The position numbers were made by a program, and so were the translations under genes. From Mycobacterium pinniadriaticum (lineage in GTDB: Bacteria > Actinomycetota > Actinomycetes > Mycobacteriales > Mycobacteriaceae), in assembly GCF_026242045.1 (NCBI RefSeq), contig NZ_JAPJDO010000023.1:33352-97351 (forward strand): a stretch of 64,000 nucleotides of DNA, written 5' to 3'. The notes under the pieces are model-generated. The model saw only the letters and a program-made list of their open reading frames with translations, was not told the origin of the DNA and did no database searches. Of the stretch, positions 8,289 to 16,869 are shown in pieces. Position 1 is the stretch's first letter, and each line of letters begins with the position of its first letter.

Positions 8289-9008
8289 TCAGCCCTGCCC
8301 GAGGGACAGATCCTCAGCCAGCGCAACCGCCGATTCGTCGATGATGGCCCGCATCGCGCGCTCGGCTGCTACCTCATCTCGCAGTCGCACCGCCCGCGCC
8401 ACCTCGTCGTGCAATTCGATCGCGGCCGGGTTGGGCCGGGTCGGCATCATGCCGTGGTGGGTTCGTCCCGCGAGTACCTCGCCGACCACGTCGTTGAGAG
8501 CCCGGAACATCTCGTTGCCACTGGCTTCCAGTAGCGTGCGATGAAAGATTTTGTCGGCCAATAGATATGCTTCCAAGTCGCCGGAGCGGCCATGGACCAC
8601 CATGTCGGATACGGCGGCCGCCATGATCCGGCACTGATGCGGATCGGCGCGCCGGGCGGCGAGCGCTGCGGCGGCGGGCTCGAACCCTCGGCGCAACTCC
8701 GACAACGACATCAACTGCGCCGCACGGTCACCGGCATCCAGCCGCCAGCGAATCACCCTGGGATCGAACACATTCCATTTGGTGGACGGTTGAATCGTGA
8801 TGCCCACCCGCCTGCGGGGCGCGACCATCCGCATGGATTCCAGTACTCGGATGGCTTCTCGGGCCACGGAGCGGGACACGCCGTGCTCGGCACTGACGCC
8901 GTCGAGGGTCAGAACCTGGCCGGGCTGGTAACGCCCGGAGACGATGCCCTCGCCGAGCGCGGTCAACACACTGCTGTGCAACTCGCTCACCACGGACTCT
9001 GACGTCAC
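8289..9008 (-). CDS. gntR: GntR/FadR-family regulator of the gluconate genes
   Basis: A 239-residue regulator. The N-terminal winged helix (residues about 10-75, with GVSRSVAREAIRVLESM as recognition helix) is followed by an all-helical FCD ligand-binding domain (DPRVIRWRLDAGDRAAQL onward; candidate metal/effector residues in FHRTLLEASGN and IELHDEVARAV). It starts with GTG and is divergent from a gluconokinase and a GntP permease, so it probably represses them and responds to gluconate or 6-phosphogluconate. The effector is inferred from the neighbours. Confidence 0.85.
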   Translation of the reverse strand: MTSESVVSELHSSVLTALGEGIVSGRYQPGQVLTLDGVSAEHGVSRSVAREAIRVLESMRMVAPRRRVGITIQPSTKWNVFDPRVIRWRLDAGDRAAQLMSLSELRRGFEPAAAALAARRADPHQCRIMAAAVSDMVVHGRSGDLEAYLLADKIFHRTLLEASGNEMFRALNDVVGEVLAGRTHHGMMPTRPNPAAIELHDEVARAVRLRDEVAAERAMRAIIDESAVALAEDLSLGQG

Positions 9009-9020
9009 GGATACATCCTG

Positions 9021-9082
9021 TCATACCTAACAGCTAGTCCAATAAAACAGACTCATGTCAAGAACTGCTTGCAAACGTATGA
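9021..9082. promoter_or_regulatory. Divergent gntR / gluconokinase promoter region with candidate operator arms
   Basis: TCATAC at 9021-9026 and GTATGA at 9077-9082 are inverted copies flanking an unusually AT-rich stretch (CCAATAAAACAG) in the 96-bp divergent intergenic region. They are candidate GntR half-sites; six-base arms this far apart could be chance. Confidence 0.35.
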
Positions 9083-9104
9083 TCATTGATGCACTCTGTG
9101 TGGC

Positions 9105-9635
9105 ATGGCGCACAGCAGGGTAGTCGCAGGCCTGACTCCACCGATCGTCGTCATGGGGGTGTCCGGTTCGGGGAAGTCGACGGTCGGCGCAGCGCTGGCC
9201 CAGCGGCTGCGGGTGCCCTTCGCCGACGCTGATGACTTCCACCCGCCGGCCAATATCGCCAAGATGACCGCCGGACACGCATTGGACGACGACGACCGGC
9301 ATCCGTGGCTGGAGGCCATCGGCGAGTGGCTCGCCGCGCACTCCGACGGCGGCGTGATGAGCTGTTCAGCGCTCAAACGCAAATACCGCGATCAACTCCG
9401 GCGACACTGCGCCGACGTCACGTTCCTGCATCTGAGCGGGACCGAGGAGGTCATCGCGCGCAGGCAGGCCAGCCGCCCCGGTCACTTCATGCCGGCCTCG
9501 TTGCTGGCCTCGCAGTTCAACACCCTCGAACCGCTCGACGTCGACGAGCACGGAATCAGCATCGACGTCGACCAGAACATCGATTCGATCATCGACAGCT
9601 ACCTGACCCGCACCGAAGGAGAACCACGCCGATGA
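9105..9635 (+). CDS. gntK: Gluconokinase
   Basis: A 176-residue P-loop kinase (carbohydrate kinase, thermoresistant gluconokinase family). Walker A GVSGSGKS is at residues 18-25. Family motifs DADDFHPPANIAKM, DDDRHPWL and SCSALKRKYRDQLR are all present. It phosphorylates D-gluconate to 6-phosphogluconate, which enters the pentose phosphate pathway. Its stop overlaps the start of the permease gene (ATGA), which makes the two an operon with a GAAGGAGAA ribosome binding site inside the kinase 3' end. Confidence 0.95.
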   Translation: MAHSRVVAGLTPPIVVMGVSGSGKSTVGAALAQRLRVPFADADDFHPPANIAKMTAGHALDDDDRHPWLEAIGEWLAAHSDGGVMSCSALKRKYRDQLRRHCADVTFLHLSGTEEVIARRQASRPGHFMPASLLASQFNTLEPLDVDEHGISIDVDQNIDSIIDSYLTRTEGEPRR

Positions 9636-11068
9636 ACCTCAACGCGACGCTTCTGGCCGAAGCGCCCAAGTTGCCGACGCCGGTGGCCCCCGGCTGGCAG
9701 CTGATCCTGGCGTTCCTGGCCGGTATCGCGGTGATCGTCGTGCTCATCACGGTGCTGCACCTGCACCCGTTCCTGTCGCTGATCTTCGGCGCGCTGACCG
9801 TCGGCATCGTCGCCGGCGAGAACCTCGAGAAGGTCCTGAAGTCGTTCTCGGACGGCTTCGGTTCCACCGCAGCCGGCGTCGGCATCCTGATCGCGCTCGG
9901 TGCGATGTTCGCCAAACTGCTGGCCGACTCCGGCGGCGCCGACGAAATCGTCGACACCATCATCGGACATGCCTCCCCGCGAGCCCTGCCGTGGGCGATG
10001 GCCCTGGTGGGCGCGATCATCGGCCTGCCGATGTTCTTCGAGATCGGGCTGGTCCTGCTGATGCCGGTCATCTATCTGGTTGCCCGGCGCTCCCGGCTTT
10101 CGCTGATCACCGTCGGAATCCCGGCGCTGGCCGGGCTTTCCGCGATGCACGGTTTCGTTCCCCCACACCCCGGTCCGCTGACCGCGATCTCCTTGTTGAA
10201 CGCCGACCTGGGCCTGACTCTGGCTCTCGGTGTGGTGGTGGCGATCCCGACGATCATCGTGGCCGGGCCGCTGTTCGGCAGGCTGGCCGGGCGATGGGTC
10301 GTCGTGGAGGCGCCCGATACGTTCGGTTCCGGCGCGGCGGCGCTGCGGGACGCTGGACCCGAAGCCGAGGTGATTCCCGACGAGAACCGCGGCACTCGCC
10401 GCCCGTCCTTCGGCGTGACGCTGTTCAGCGTGCTGCTGCCCGTCGTCCTGATGCTGGGCAAGGCGCTCGTCGACATCTTCATCGACGACGAAAACCAGTG
10501 GTTCCGAGTGACTTTCGACGTGCTCGGCACGCCGCTGGTCGCACTGCTGATCGCAGTCATCGTCGGCATCTTCACCCTCGGCGGCGGCGCCGGAATGTCC
10601 CGTCCCGACGTGATGAAGTGCGTGGAATCGGGCTTGCCGCCGGTCGCCGGCATCATTCTGATCGTCGCCGCGGGTGGCGGCTTCAAACAGGTGCTGGTCG
10701 ACAGCGGTATCGGCACTCTGCTGGCCGATTGGGCCAAGGACGTGAACATTTCGGTGATCCTGCTGGCCTGGGTGCTCGCGGTATTGATCCGGCTGGCGAC
10801 GGGCTCGGCGACGGTCGCCACCATCACCGCCTCGGCTCTCGTGCTCGGGTTGGTGGAGGGCCTTGGCAGCAGCCAGGTCTCGCTGGTCGTGCTCGCCGTC
10901 GGGGCAGGCTCGCTGTTCTTCTCCCACGTCAACGACGCCGGATTCTGGTTGGTCAACCAGTATTTCCGGATCAGCGTCGGTCAGACCATCAAAACCTGGT
11001 CGCTGATGGAGACAGTCTTGTCGGTGACCGGCCTGGTCGTCGTCCTGCTGCTCAGTCTGGTGATCTGA
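9632..11068 (+). CDS. GntP-family gluconate:proton symporter
   Basis: A 478-residue permease with about 12 hydrophobic segments spread over the length. GntP hallmarks include the conserved loops GLPMFFEIGLVLLMPV, FVPPHPGPLTA and the C-terminal LFFSHVNDAGFWLV. It imports gluconate at the cytoplasmic membrane for the adjacent gluconokinase. The start ATG at 9632 overlaps the kinase stop and is served by GAAGGAGAA at 9614-9622; a longer in-frame extension into the kinase gene was rejected. Confidence 0.93.
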   Translation: MNLNATLLAEAPKLPTPVAPGWQLILAFLAGIAVIVVLITVLHLHPFLSLIFGALTVGIVAGENLEKVLKSFSDGFGSTAAGVGILIALGAMFAKLLADSGGADEIVDTIIGHASPRALPWAMALVGAIIGLPMFFEIGLVLLMPVIYLVARRSRLSLITVGIPALAGLSAMHGFVPPHPGPLTAISLLNADLGLTLALGVVVAIPTIIVAGPLFGRLAGRWVVVEAPDTFGSGAAALRDAGPEAEVIPDENRGTRRPSFGVTLFSVLLPVVLMLGKALVDIFIDDENQWFRVTFDVLGTPLVALLIAVIVGIFTLGGGAGMSRPDVMKCVESGLPPVAGIILIVAAGGGFKQVLVDSGIGTLLADWAKDVNISVILLAWVLAVLIRLATGSATVATITASALVLGLVEGLGSSQVSLVVLAVGAGSLFFSHVNDAGFWLVNQYFRISVGQTIKTWSLMETVLSVTGLVVVLLLSLVI

Positions 11069-11077
11069 GGGCGGCGA

Positions 11078-11668
11078 TCAGCCCTTGACCACCTGTGTGC
11101 CGCCGGCCAACTCATCGTGCTTGCCCTGCTTGGTCGGACTGTTGCTGATAGTCACGGCGATCACGATGTAGGCGATGAAGGCCAGGACACCACCCAGGAA
11201 CGGAATGATCGTGAGCAGCGTGAACGAATTGCGGATCGCCGACTGTTGCAACGTCGGCTTGGGCGCCCCTCCGGGGCCGTGGACGCTGAGGCCCAGCAGT
11301 TTCTTTGCCGGGGTCCAGCCCTGGGTTATCTCGAACACGACGAAGTAGATGAACGTCAGCAAGCCCGAAAACAGGCCTGTGACAAGGATATTACTGGTTG
11401 CATCGACACCCAGCGCGAGCAGGAACGCGACGATCGAGACAATGATCCCGTCGATCAGGCGCGCGGCGAACCGCAGTCCAAGCCCGCCCGGCTGGCCGCC
11501 ACCCGGTACCGGCGGCGGGTAGCCGCCCTGCCCCGGCTGGCCATACGGATTGGGCGGGGGATAGGCGCCGGGCGGTGGCGGGGGAAAGCCCCCGGCCGGG
11601 CCCGGCTGCGGCGGGGGGTAGCCCCCGGGCGGACCGTACGCGTTGGGGTCGTGGTCACCCGTGGTCAT
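11078..11668 (-). CDS. RDD-family membrane protein with Pro/Gly-rich N-terminus
   Basis: A 196-residue protein. Residues 1-60 are a cytoplasmic Pro/Gly/Tyr-rich tail (PPPQPGPAGGFPPPPPGAYPPP and similar), followed by an RDD domain whose signature Arg and Asp residues sit in LRFAARLIDGIIV, and about three to four hydrophobic helices. Such Pro-rich RDD proteins are common in actinobacteria; the substrate or partner is unknown. The 9-bp gap to the convergent GntP gene leaves little room for a terminator. Confidence 0.82.
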   Translation of the reverse strand: MTTGDHDPNAYGPPGGYPPPQPGPAGGFPPPPPGAYPPPNPYGQPGQGGYPPPVPGGGQPGGLGLRFAARLIDGIIVSIVAFLLALGVDATSNILVTGLFSGLLTFIYFVVFEITQGWTPAKKLLGLSVHGPGGAPKPTLQQSAIRNSFTLLTIIPFLGGVLAFIAYIVIAVTISNSPTKQGKHDELAGGTQVVKG

Positions 11669-11755
11669 AATCGCTCCTCCCGCTGACGTTGGTCTGGCCC
11701 AATCTACCCTCCGGGCCAGATCCAGCAGGGTTTCGCCGCGGCTCGATCCGACGGG

Positions 11756-12490
11756 TCAGCGGCCGGCCAGTTTCCCAGCCCGCTTCTTGGCCTTCTTGGC
11801 GCGGGTGGCGTCCACCAAGTCGCCACCGTGATCCCTGGCGATGTCGGCGAATTGGGCGCCGCGCTTGCGCGCCGTCTCCAGTAGTGGAGCCGCCCGCTCA
11901 CCGGCAACCACCGCTAGCTCTCGGCCCCGCTCGGCGCCAAGCTGAAGACCATGGCCCACCTTCGGGCCCACCTTGTCCAGCAGGTCGTTGTCCAACATGG
12001 TGTGAGTCGATCCAGGCAGACCGGCCGAGACCGCTTCGCTGACCTTGCGCGCGGCACGGCGACCACGCCATCCCAGCGACGGCTTGCCCGCAGTGTCGGC
12101 CGAGGCGATGATCAGACCGCCGAGCAGGCTCAGATCGGTCAGGAACGCGCGGCGCTTCTCGGCCTTGAGTTGTTGGTTGGACTCGTCCCAGAACATGTGC
12201 GCGCCGAGGTTGGCCGGTATCACCGTTCCCGCCAACGCGGCCGAGGCCAGGCGGGGCAACCGCCCCGAGGCCAGCAACAGCCCCCCGCCGATCTGCACCG
12301 CCGCGGTGATCGTCGCGAACGTCTCGGCATCGCTCGGGACCCCCGAGCCGACCGGCTCGGGCAGCTTCTGGAGGCCTTCGAGGGCGGGTCGAGCCGCTTC
12401 GGCGGCCGGTTTCGGGCTCCGGAAGGCCTCGAATCCCTGGCCGATGAACACCGCTGCCAACATGGGCCGGGCGATTCTGCGAATCAACAT
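11756..12490 (-). CDS. DoxX-family membrane protein with long basic C-terminal tail
   Basis: A 244-residue protein. Residues about 1-140 form the DoxX domain (IRRIARPMLAAVFIGQGFEAF, VQIGGGLLLASGRLPRLA, then a third helix LTDLSLLGGLIIASAD). The last 100 residues are hydrophilic, helical and very Lys/Arg/Ala-rich near the end (RAKKAKKRAGKLAGR), so they should lie in the cytoplasm and could bind nucleic acid or acidic lipid. Mycobacterial DoxX proteins have been linked to oxidative-stress membrane complexes; the role here is not shown. The gene is downstream of the DUF6328 and MscS genes on the same strand. Confidence 0.8.
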   Translation of the reverse strand: MLIRRIARPMLAAVFIGQGFEAFRSPKPAAEAARPALEGLQKLPEPVGSGVPSDAETFATITAAVQIGGGLLLASGRLPRLASAALAGTVIPANLGAHMFWDESNQQLKAEKRRAFLTDLSLLGGLIIASADTAGKPSLGWRGRRAARKVSEAVSAGLPGSTHTMLDNDLLDKVGPKVGHGLQLGAERGRELAVVAGERAAPLLETARKRGAQFADIARDHGGDLVDATRAKKAKKRAGKLAGR

Positions 12491-12533
12491 GGCGGCGGAG
12501 TTCCCTGCCCACTATGTGATCAAACCCGAGCGG

Positions 12534-13052
12534 TCACCCGTCGAAGTGCCGCGTCCATACCGGAAATACCACCCAACCGCTGAGTATCGCCACCACGGCC
12601 ACGCCACCGGCGACGACGCCGGCCGTCTCGCCGATCACGGCTCCGAACACCACGACAGCGACACCCGCCAGCGTGGCACCCAGTAGCAGGAGTCCGCAGA
12701 ATGCGAACCGGTGCGCTGCCGATACCAACGGCCGAAGCTTGTGCCGGCGAAACAGCAGCCGATGCATGCCGACCGGGGCGACCAACAGGACCGTGGCCGT
12801 CAAGGAACACGCCACCGTGACCAGATATGCGGCGTGCAGCCGGGAGCCGAGCTCGGCGAATCTGGACTGAAACGGCAGCGTGAGGAGAAATCCGGTGAGC
12901 AGTTGAACACCGGTCTGGGTGACCCTGAGCTCCTGCAGCAGACTGGTCCAATTGCGGTCCAGGCGCTCGACCTGGGTTTCCGACCGGGCCTCGGCGTTCC
13001 AGTGCTGATCCAGTTCGGGGTGGTCGACATCCACGTGATGGGCATTCCCCAC
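12534..13052 (-). CDS. DUF6328-family membrane protein
   Basis: A 172-residue protein. A hydrophilic N-terminus (about 45 residues) leads to the family core LLQELRVTQTGVQLLTGFLLTLPFQSRF and four hydrophobic segments. It starts with GTG at 13052 and sits 29 bp after the MscS gene and 43 bp before the DoxX gene, so the three may be co-transcribed. The function of the family is unknown. Confidence 0.75.
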   Translation of the reverse strand: MGNAHHVDVDHPELDQHWNAEARSETQVERLDRNWTSLLQELRVTQTGVQLLTGFLLTLPFQSRFAELGSRLHAAYLVTVACSLTATVLLVAPVGMHRLLFRRHKLRPLVSAAHRFAFCGLLLLGATLAGVAVVVFGAVIGETAGVVAGGVAVVAILSGWVVFPVWTRHFDG

Positions 13053-13081
13053 TCGGGAATGGGCAAACCCCCGGCGCCGAG

Positions 13082-14326
13082 CTAGTCACCGCGCAGCGAA
13101 TGCGCCATATCGGGTGAGCCGGCTCGTTCGGCCTGGGCCTCGGGCCCCGGCCCCTCGAAAGCGCGCCCCCGCTCCTCGGCCTGCGGGCTGCCGGTGAACA
13201 GGGTGGAGTCCGCGCGACCCCGTCGAGCGGTGCCGTCGCGGTGCTCCAGCGCGCCCGACGGCCCGCGGAACTGCTCGACCCGCCAGCGGGGAAGGGCGCC
13301 TGGGTTGGTGTCTTGCAGCCACCGGACCATGCCTTCGCGCACAGCGCATCTGAGGTCGAACAGCGCGCCGGCGTTGCTGGCGCTGACCAGCATCCGCACC
13401 CGCACATGACCGCCCACGGCGTCGGTGACCTGCAATACGCCGACGCGTCCGTCCCAGAGGTCGCTGGCCGACAAGAGCCGATCCAGTTCCGCGCGCATGC
13501 CATCCAGCGGGACGGTGAAGTCCACGTCGAGTTCGGCGGTGCCGAGCAACTCGGTCGCCTGTCGCGTCCAGTTCTGGAACGGGGTCGTCGTGAAATAGGT
13601 GCAGGGCAGTACCAGACGCCTCTCGTCCCACAGGTGTACGACCACGTAGGTGAGGGTGATCTCCTCGATCCGCCCCCATTCGTCCTCGAGCACCACTACG
13701 TCTCCGACCCGGATCGCGTCGGAGAAGGCGATCTGTATCCCGGCGAACGCCGCCCCAAGCGAGGTCTGCGCTGCCAGCCCCGCGACCACCGACAGCACGC
13801 CGGCGGATGCGAACAATGTTCGACCGAGGTCGACGAATGCGGGGAAGGTCATCAACGCCGCCGCGGTCCCGATGAGGATGACGACGGCGATCGCGATTCG
13901 GCGCAACAGGGTCACTTGCGTGCGGATCTTGCGGCGGTGGCGGTCCGCGTCGGTCATCTGGGTGTCCCCGCCACCGAACCGGCTGATGACCCGCTGCTCG
14001 GCGACCATGACCAGGCTGCTCAGCACCCAGGTCATCGCCGCGATGAGCATGATCACCAGGATCTGGTGGACGGGGTTGCGCCAGGGCGCGTCTTCATCGG
14101 TGACGCGGTCGAAAGCCGTCAGCGCGGCGATCATCATCAATGCCGCACGGGCCGGTCGGCGGGTGAGTGTGGCCATGTCGTCGAGCAGGGCGCTTCGCCG
14201 GCCCAGGCGGTGCAGCGTCCAGGACAATGCGACTCCGCACAGATATGCCAGGGCGATCGCCCCGGCGACCCAGGCGGCCATGATGGCGAACGTGGCGGCG
14301 GAGTTCAATTCACTGGTTTCAGACAT
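13082..14326 (-). CDS. MscS-family mechanosensitive ion channel
   Basis: A 414-residue protein with about five N-terminal transmembrane helices. The MscS pore helix and beta domain follow (LFASAGVLSVVAGLAAQTSLGAAFAGIQIAF, then DAIRVGDVVVLEDEWGRIEEITLTYVVV). A cytoplasmic alpha/beta domain and a charged, probably disordered C-terminal tail rich in Glu, Arg and Pro (after about residue 355) complete it. It should open at high membrane tension to release solutes on hypo-osmotic shock. It is the first gene of a probable MscS-DUF6328-DoxX operon. Confidence 0.88.
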   Translation of the reverse strand: MSETSELNSAATFAIMAAWVAGAIALAYLCGVALSWTLHRLGRRSALLDDMATLTRRPARAALMMIAALTAFDRVTDEDAPWRNPVHQILVIMLIAAMTWVLSSLVMVAEQRVISRFGGGDTQMTDADRHRRKIRTQVTLLRRIAIAVVILIGTAAALMTFPAFVDLGRTLFASAGVLSVVAGLAAQTSLGAAFAGIQIAFSDAIRVGDVVVLEDEWGRIEEITLTYVVVHLWDERRLVLPCTYFTTTPFQNWTRQATELLGTAELDVDFTVPLDGMRAELDRLLSASDLWDGRVGVLQVTDAVGGHVRVRMLVSASNAGALFDLRCAVREGMVRWLQDTNPGALPRWRVEQFRGPSGALEHRDGTARRGRADSTLFTGSPQAEERGRAFEGPGPEAQAERAGSPDMAHSLRGD

Positions 14327-14467
14327 CAGGCGGTTGCTTCTCCCGAAATCGGAACGTCATCGGTGTGGGGCCGACACTGGCCCTGATGAGGCGTACCCGT
14401 CCGACCGGCGTTTGAGAGGTGCGCCGAATCATTGAGACAGCTATCACACTGTGCGGCGCGGGTGATC

Positions 14468-15040
14468 TCAGGTCAGTAGCATCCGGGCCGAGGCCTCCAG
14501 CCTGCTGGCGATCTCCGTATAGGAGGCATAGCCCATCCCGGCGCGCACCAGCGCACCCGCGTAGAGCTGCTCGAGAGATTCGACCACGTCCGAATCGCAT
14601 TGCGTGCCAAGCGCAGAGGTCAACCGCTGGTGAATTTCGCGGCCGATGCGGAATCGGAGGTGCTCGACATCGGGATCCTTGCCCAGTAGGGCCGTCGTGA
14701 CCGCGCCGGCCAGTTCCGGCTCGTCGGCGACGAGCAGCGCGATGTGGCGGAGTACACCCACCACGCGGTCGACCGGATCGGGGGAGTCGTCGGGCGGGGC
14801 GGGTGTCGAGGCCAGCCGGCGCCAGAAAACCTCGGCGACCAGATGCTCCTTGGACGAGAAATAGGTGTAGGCCGTCGCCGCGCCGACACCCGCCTCGGCA
14901 GCCACCATCCGGATTGTCAGGCCGGAGAAGCCTTCCCGGCTCAGCACGTCCACCGCGGCGCGACCCAAGCGGTCGACCGTGGCGGCCTGCTTCGCTGTCA
15001 ACCGGCGTCGCGTCGATTCCCGAGCTACCGGATCAGACAC
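14468..15040 (-). CDS. TetR-family regulator of the 15-20 kb cluster
   Basis: A 190-residue regulator. The N-terminal helix-turn-helix runs from AVDVLSREGFSGLTIRMVAAEAGVGAATAYTYFSSKEHL; the remaining helices form the ligand pocket. The GTG start at 15040 was chosen over the longer reading from 15100 because the HTH then begins at the usual distance from the N-terminus. This GTG lies inside motif A, an element repeated at 18949-18965 in front of the glycosyltransferase operon, so the protein probably represses itself and that operon. The ligand is unknown. Confidence 0.85.
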   Translation of the reverse strand: MSDPVARESTRRRLTAKQAATVDRLGRAAVDVLSREGFSGLTIRMVAAEAGVGAATAYTYFSSKEHLVAEVFWRRLASTPAPPDDSPDPVDRVVGVLRHIALLVADEPELAGAVTTALLGKDPDVEHLRFRIGREIHQRLTSALGTQCDSDVVESLEQLYAGALVRAGMGYASYTEIASRLEASARMLLT

Positions 15041-15050
15041 ATGTCCGGAC
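15034..15050. promoter_or_regulatory. Motif A, copy 1 (candidate TetR operator)
   Basis: CAGACACATGTCCGGAC; its centre GACACATGTC has inverted GACA/TGTC arms. It overlaps the GTG start of the TetR gene. Reverse-complemented, it matches copy 2 at 18949-18965 in 16 of 17 positions. Confidence 0.65.
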
Positions 15051-15052
15051 GC

Positions 15053-15069
15053 TACTACAACGTACCTGC
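15053..15069. promoter_or_regulatory. Motif B, copy 1
   Basis: TACTACAACGTACCTGC lies three bases after motif A and 53 bp before the rightward methyltransferase start. It matches copy 2 (18988-19004) in 14 of 17 positions in the same orientation. Confidence 0.55.
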
Positions 15070-15122
15070 ACCGACAAGGTGCGCGCTGGCCATAGACCAT
15101 CCCGGCGGGTTAGGTTCGGACC

Positions 15123-15803
15123 ATGAGCCGCACTGACACCGCCCTTGCCGCGCAAACTTCCCGCCTTTTCGAATTGGCCGAGCAAGTGGTGGGCTTCATG
15201 CCCGCAGATGAGGGGCGCGCGCTCTACGACGCGGCGATGCGCTATCTGGACGGCGGCGTGGCGGTCGAGATCGGGACGTACTGCGGCAAGTCGACCGTCA
15301 TGCTGGGCGCTGCCGCGGCGGCGACCGGCAGCGTGTTGTACACCATCGATCACCACCACGGATCCGAGGAGCACCAGGCGGGCTGGGAATTCCACGACAC
15401 GACGATGGTCGATCCGGTCAGCGGCAGGTTCGACACGCTGCCGACCTTCCGCCGGACGCTGGACGCGGCGGGCCTCGACGACACGATCGTCGCGGTGGTG
15501 GGTAAGTCGCCGATCGTGGCCCGCGGCTGGCAGACTCCGCTGCAACTGCTCTTCATCGACGGCGGACACAGCGAGTCCGCCGCACAACAAGACCTCGAAG
15601 GATGGGCGAAATGGGTCGCCAGCGGTGGCGCGTTGGTCATCCACGACGTCTTCCCCGACCCTCGGGACGGAGGTCGACCCCCGTACAACATCTATTGCCG
15701 CGCTGTGGAATCCGGCCACTTCACCGAGGTCGGGGCGATGGGTTCGCTGCGGGTGCTGGAGCGCACCGGCGGCTCGGCGGGCGAGGATCCGGTCAGCGGC
15801 TGA
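15123..15803 (+). CDS. Class I SAM-dependent methyltransferase (Methyltransf_24 type)
   Basis: A 226-residue Rossmann-fold methyltransferase. The SAM loop is AVEIGTYCGKSTVML (residues about 46-60), the acidic residue after strand 2 is in YTIDHHHG, and the strand-4 region reads LLFIDGGHSE. This subtype is similar to catechol O-methyltransferase and sugar-modifying methyltransferases that use a metal. It is divergent from the TetR gene and its end overlaps the convergent toroid-protein gene by 11 bp. The substrate is unknown; context suggests the product made by the neighbouring glycosyltransferase cluster. Confidence 0.8.
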   Translation: MSRTDTALAAQTSRLFELAEQVVGFMPADEGRALYDAAMRYLDGGVAVEIGTYCGKSTVMLGAAAAATGSVLYTIDHHHGSEEHQAGWEFHDTTMVDPVSGRFDTLPTFRRTLDAAGLDDTIVAVVGKSPIVARGWQTPLQLLFIDGGHSESAAQQDLEGWAKWVASGGALVIHDVFPDPRDGGRPPYNIYCRAVESGHFTEVGAMGSLRVLERTGGSAGEDPVSG

Positions 15804-16869
15804 CGCATTCACAGTCGTAGTCGCCCTCCAAGCCGCGGGGCAGGTCGGCGGCGCGGAAGATGCCGCTGCCTCCGGTCGTCCAGGACAGCGCGTCCGCGGC
15901 CAGGATCATCGCGGCCCCGGTCCAGGTGGTTCGCTCGACCGGCCAGCGCTTGCCGTCGGCGAAGACCAGCCCGGTCCAGTACGAGCCGTCCCGTTCGCGC
16001 AGGTGCTGCATCGCGGCGAACTGGGTGAGGGCCCGATCCCGATCACCCATTGCATCCAGCGCCATGACCAGTTCGCAGGTTTCAGCTCCGGTCACCCACG
16101 GCCGGTCGTCGACGCAACGGATGCCCAGCCCGTCGACCACGAAATCATTCCAGCGCCGGGCGATTCGGGCGGTAGCGGCCGCACCGCGCAGCGCGCCGCC
16201 GAGAATCGGGTAGTACCAGTCCATCGAGTGGTGCGGCTTCTCGGTGAACGCGTCCGGGTGGTCGGCGATGGCGTGGCCGAGCCGGCCCAGGGCGACTTCC
16301 CATTCCGGCTGCGGGTCGTCGAGGTGGTCGGCGAGGGCAACCGCGCACCGGATGCTGTGGTACACGCTGGCGCATCCGGTCAGCAGGGCTTCCGGAAGAA
16401 CTCCGGCCGGGCTTTGCGCCCAGTATATTTCGCCAGTACCGGCTTGTAGGTCGAGGACAAAATCGACGGCCGCGCGAACAGTGGGCCACATATGCTCGGC
16501 GAAGCGCTGATCACCGGTCACCAGGAAGTGATGCCAGACGCCCGCGGCGATATAGGCGCAGAAGTTGCTGTCGCTGTTGGCGTCTTCGATCACACCGCGG
16601 CGGTACTGGATGGGCCACGATCCGTCGGCACGTTGCTCGCGGCGGCACCATTCGTAGGCGGCACGCGCCGGCTCGAGCAGGCCGGCCACGGACAGGGCCA
16701 TGGCGCACTCGACGTGATCCCACACGTCGGTGTGCCCGGTCTCCGACCACGGGATCTCGCCGGATGATTCCTGCACGGCCGCGATGGATTCCGCCGTCTG
16801 GCGGCACTGCTGCGGCGTGAGGATGCCGGCGACGCCCGGCACACCCTCGAGATCAGACGGGTGCGGCAT
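15793..16869 (-). CDS. Alpha/alpha-toroid protein (terpene-cyclase/glycosidase-like fold; often annotated prenyltransferase)
   Basis: A 358-residue protein built of repeated helix pairs. Aromatic and acidic motifs recur: GSWPIQYRRG, DSNFCAYIAAGVWHHFL, HSMDWYYPILGGALRG, DRPWVTGAETCELVMALDAMG and DGSYWTGLVFADGKRWPVE. This pattern suits an (alpha/alpha)6 barrel as in squalene-cyclase-like or family-15-like glycosidase proteins; Asp in DSNFC and Glu in GAETCE are candidate catalytic acids. The ATG at 16869 overlaps the preceding methyltransferase end by 17 bp, which indicates translational coupling. The reaction is unknown. Confidence 0.65.
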   Translation of the reverse strand: MPHPSDLEGVPGVAGILTPQQCRQTAESIAAVQESSGEIPWSETGHTDVWDHVECAMALSVAGLLEPARAAYEWCRREQRADGSWPIQYRRGVIEDANSDSNFCAYIAAGVWHHFLVTGDQRFAEHMWPTVRAAVDFVLDLQAGTGEIYWAQSPAGVLPEALLTGCASVYHSIRCAVALADHLDDPQPEWEVALGRLGHAIADHPDAFTEKPHHSMDWYYPILGGALRGAAATARIARRWNDFVVDGLGIRCVDDRPWVTGAETCELVMALDAMGDRDRALTQFAAMQHLRERDGSYWTGLVFADGKRWPVERTTWTGAAMILAADALSWTTGGSGIFRAADLPRGLEGDYDCECVSR

